Origin: Gammaproteobacteria bacterium
GTDB taxonomy: Bacteria > Pseudomonadota > Gammaproteobacteria > SZUA-229
Assembly (NCBI GenBank): GCA_013138755.1
Contig: WTCC01000365.1
Coordinates: forward strand, 1 to 8,313
Length of the DNA: 8,313 nucleotides
Direction: 5' to 3'
Shown: positions 7,618-8,313 of the stretch, in pieces
Position numbering within the stretch: the stretch's first letter is position 1
Layout: every line of letters starts with the position of its first letter
Notes under the pieces: generated by a model
Databases searched by the model: none
Told to the model about the DNA's origin: nothing
The model's input: only the letters and a program-made list of their open reading frames with translations
Translations under genes and position numbers: made by a program

Positions 7618-7785
7618 ATGAATATAGCGACAAAAACTTCAATTATAAAAGAAAAAATCTGTGAAAATTGTGGGTTGCAAAAGTCTTGTGGTGACTTACC
7701 TGGTTTTTGTGTACTGATTTACTCTGTTCCAGTTTTTTTAGTGGTTGTTGGGTTAGCATATTTACTAATTACCATGAATTTGTAA
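7618..7785 (+). CDS. Small four-cysteine membrane protein, 55 residues, unknown function
   Basis: I do not recognise this protein. The layout is clear: a basic N-terminus (MNIATKTSIIKEK), a compact cysteine block with C15, C18, C24 and C31 (CX2CX5CX6C; CENCGLQKSCGDLPGFC), then one hydrophobic segment (about 32-52, VLIYSVPVFLVVVGLAYLLI) and a short tail. The four cysteines could hold zinc or an iron-sulfur cluster next to the membrane; that is inference. The ribosome binding site is weak (AAGAAAATT before ATG), so translation may depend on the upstream gene. A good rho-independent terminator starts 34 nt after the stop. A longer overlapping frame at 7707-7895 reads through that terminator and looks like a shadow. 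Confidence 0.6.
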   Translation: MNIATKTSIIKEKICENCGLQKSCGDLPGFCVLIYSVPVFLVVVGLAYLLITMNL

Positions 7786-7819
7786 GCGATAATTCACTAT
7801 TCAAGTTTTGTAATAATAG

Positions 7820-7845
7820 CGGCAGTCTTTATGGCTGTCGTTTTT
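7820..7845 (+). terminator. Rho-independent terminator of the small-protein unit
   Basis: Arms CGGCAGTC (7820-7827) and GGCTGTCG (7833-7840) pair over 8 bp with two G-U pairs and a 5-nt loop (TTTAT), directly followed by TTTTT. It ends transcription of the 7464-7785 gene pair. Confidence 0.8.
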
Positions 7846-7879
7846 ATTGTGTGACACAAAAGTTTGACCGTCTGAGTTT

Positions 7880-8056
7880 GGTCCAGACTGTGTGAAAACT
7901 CAAAATATTTTGAAAATTAAAAACCCTATCCCTAAATACGTGCATATTTTTACGTGTAGACAATAATCATCCCCACTAACAGGTAGCAATTAACTGGATA
8001 TTGGATGTCGTTTACCACTTTCAATTTTACAAAATAGTTTTCACACAGTCTGGGCC
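7880..8056. mobile_element. 177-bp element with 21-bp terminal inverted repeats (MITE-like or IS remnant)
   Basis: CCAGACTGTGTGAAAACT at 7883-7900 has an exact 18-bp reverse complement at 8036-8053. With three more bases outward and one mismatch the arms become 21 bp (7880-7900 and 8036-8056). Similarity goes on inward: TATTTTG(T)AAAATT can be aligned in both arms, allowing a short insertion on the left. The 135-nt interior is AT-rich and has no ORF of note. Long arms at both ends of a short non-coding core fit a miniature inverted-repeat transposable element or the two fused ends of a deleted insertion sequence. I see no clear target-site duplication and cannot assign an IS family. A long hairpin in RNA is the alternative. 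Confidence 0.6.
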
Positions 8057-8139
8057 GGAAACAGCCGCTGAAGGTTTAGAGCTACTAATCTGAGTAATCA
8101 ATGGGTGTCTTGGATAAAGTTGGGTGTGAGAGTGAAAAC
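8057..8139. other. Intergenic stretch between the inverted-repeat element and the hairpins
   Basis: I see no gene, terminator or clear repeat here. Together with the neighbouring elements, 7786-8270 has no supported coding sequence. Confidence 0.5.
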
Positions 8140-8187
8140 GTCGCACCGCCATCCTTGGCTCCTTGCGACATACCGTACTTCCTGTAC
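8140..8187. repeat. Two adjacent small hairpins, possible dispersed intergenic repeat
   Basis: GTCGCA (8140-8145) pairs with TGCGAC (8164-8169), enclosing GCCA/TGGC (8148-8151/8156-8159) around a TCCT loop. GTAC TTCCT GTAC (8175-8187) follows after 5 nt. The two similar loops and compact back-to-back palindromes recall dispersed intergenic palindromic repeats of marine gammaproteobacteria, though that likeness is from memory only. Confidence 0.35.
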
Positions 8188-8189
8188 AT

Positions 8190-8214
8190 AAAAAAACCCC
8201 AACCGAAGTTGGGG
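8190..8214 (-). terminator. Rho-independent terminator on the minus strand (UUCG tetraloop)
   Basis: Read on the minus strand, CCCCAAC pairs with GTTGGGG over 7 bp around a C(UUCG)G loop, and seven T follow. On the + strand this appears as seven A (8190-8196), the stem 8197-8203/8208-8214, and no T after it. It therefore ends a leftward transcript entering from the right edge, convergent with the + strand genes. Confidence 0.88.
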
Positions 8215-8270
8215 TATCCAGGTCCTTGCTTGGTGATGAGCCTCGCGCTATAGCTATTCCATAGAATTAA

Positions 8271-8313
8271 TTACCAATCCGTGTAAACTTTAACCTTCCA
8301 ATGTCCATGTCCT
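8271..8313 (-). CDS. 3' end of a probable minus-strand gene (frame uncertain)
   Basis: The minus-strand terminator at 8190-8214 implies a leftward gene whose end should lie here. Two minus-strand frames are open to the window edge. One ends with TAA at 8271-8273 and reads GHGHWKVKVYTDW; the other ends with TAA at 8267-8269 and reads DMDIGRLKFTRIGN. I cannot choose firmly between them from 13-15 codons; the first is listed. The product is unknown. A non-coding RNA ending at the same terminator is also possible. Confidence 0.35.
   Translation of the reverse strand, partial: GHGHWKVKVYTDW

Noticed and set aside
7583..7825. GCGGCAGT-like sequence repeated at 7583 and 7819, flanking the four-cysteine gene
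   Set aside because: The match is about 8 exact bases plus loose similarity. The second copy is explained by the terminator stem, so it is likely chance.
7707..7895. 62-aa ORF on the + strand
   Set aside because: It overlaps the four-cysteine ORF in another frame and reads straight through the rho-independent terminator at 7820-7845.

Overview
The window looks like gammaproteobacterial chromosome. The evidence is a conserved housekeeping order (fmt end, rsmB, trkA, trkH), a lipid A type acyltransferase of the LpxL/HtrB family, and ttcA with gammaproteobacterial-type motifs. Base composition is moderate in the gene block and clearly AT-rich in the last 1.7 kb. I cannot name the genus from sequence alone.

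Layout. Bases 1-6620 form one compact co-directional block on the + strand. It holds the end of methionyl-tRNA formyltransferase, 16S rRNA m5C967 methyltransferase RsmB (GTG start, 4 nt gap), the K+ uptake regulator TrkA, the K+ channel subunit TrkH, an LpxL-family acyltransferase, and the tRNA s2C32 thiolase TtcA, which overlaps the acyltransferase by 8 nt. Gaps are 4, 97, 20 and 33 nt, so most of it could be one transcript. It combines translation-related modification (fmt, rsmB, ttcA), potassium uptake (trkAH) and envelope lipid acylation. No promoter for the block lies in the window.

Bases 6621-8313 are an accessory, AT-rich, mostly non-coding region. It contains a 14-bp inverted repeat just after ttcA and two doubtful short ORFs (6871-6936 and 6941-7123) that may be the broken halves of one small exported protein gene. 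The best-supported new unit is a two-gene micro-operon. It starts with a 34-aa single-pass membrane protein (7464-7568) behind a near-ideal Shine-Dalgarno. A 55-aa protein with a CX2CX5CX6C motif and a C-terminal membrane segment follows (7618-7785), and a good rho-independent terminator (7820-7845) closes the unit. I recognise neither product.

Next come a 177-bp element bounded by nearly perfect 21-bp inverted repeats (7880-8056), which looks like a miniature transposable element or an insertion-sequence remnant, and a pair of small hairpins (8140-8187). At the right edge, a UUCG-loop terminator on the minus strand (8190-8214) shows that a minus-strand transcript enters from beyond the window; only its 3' end is present.
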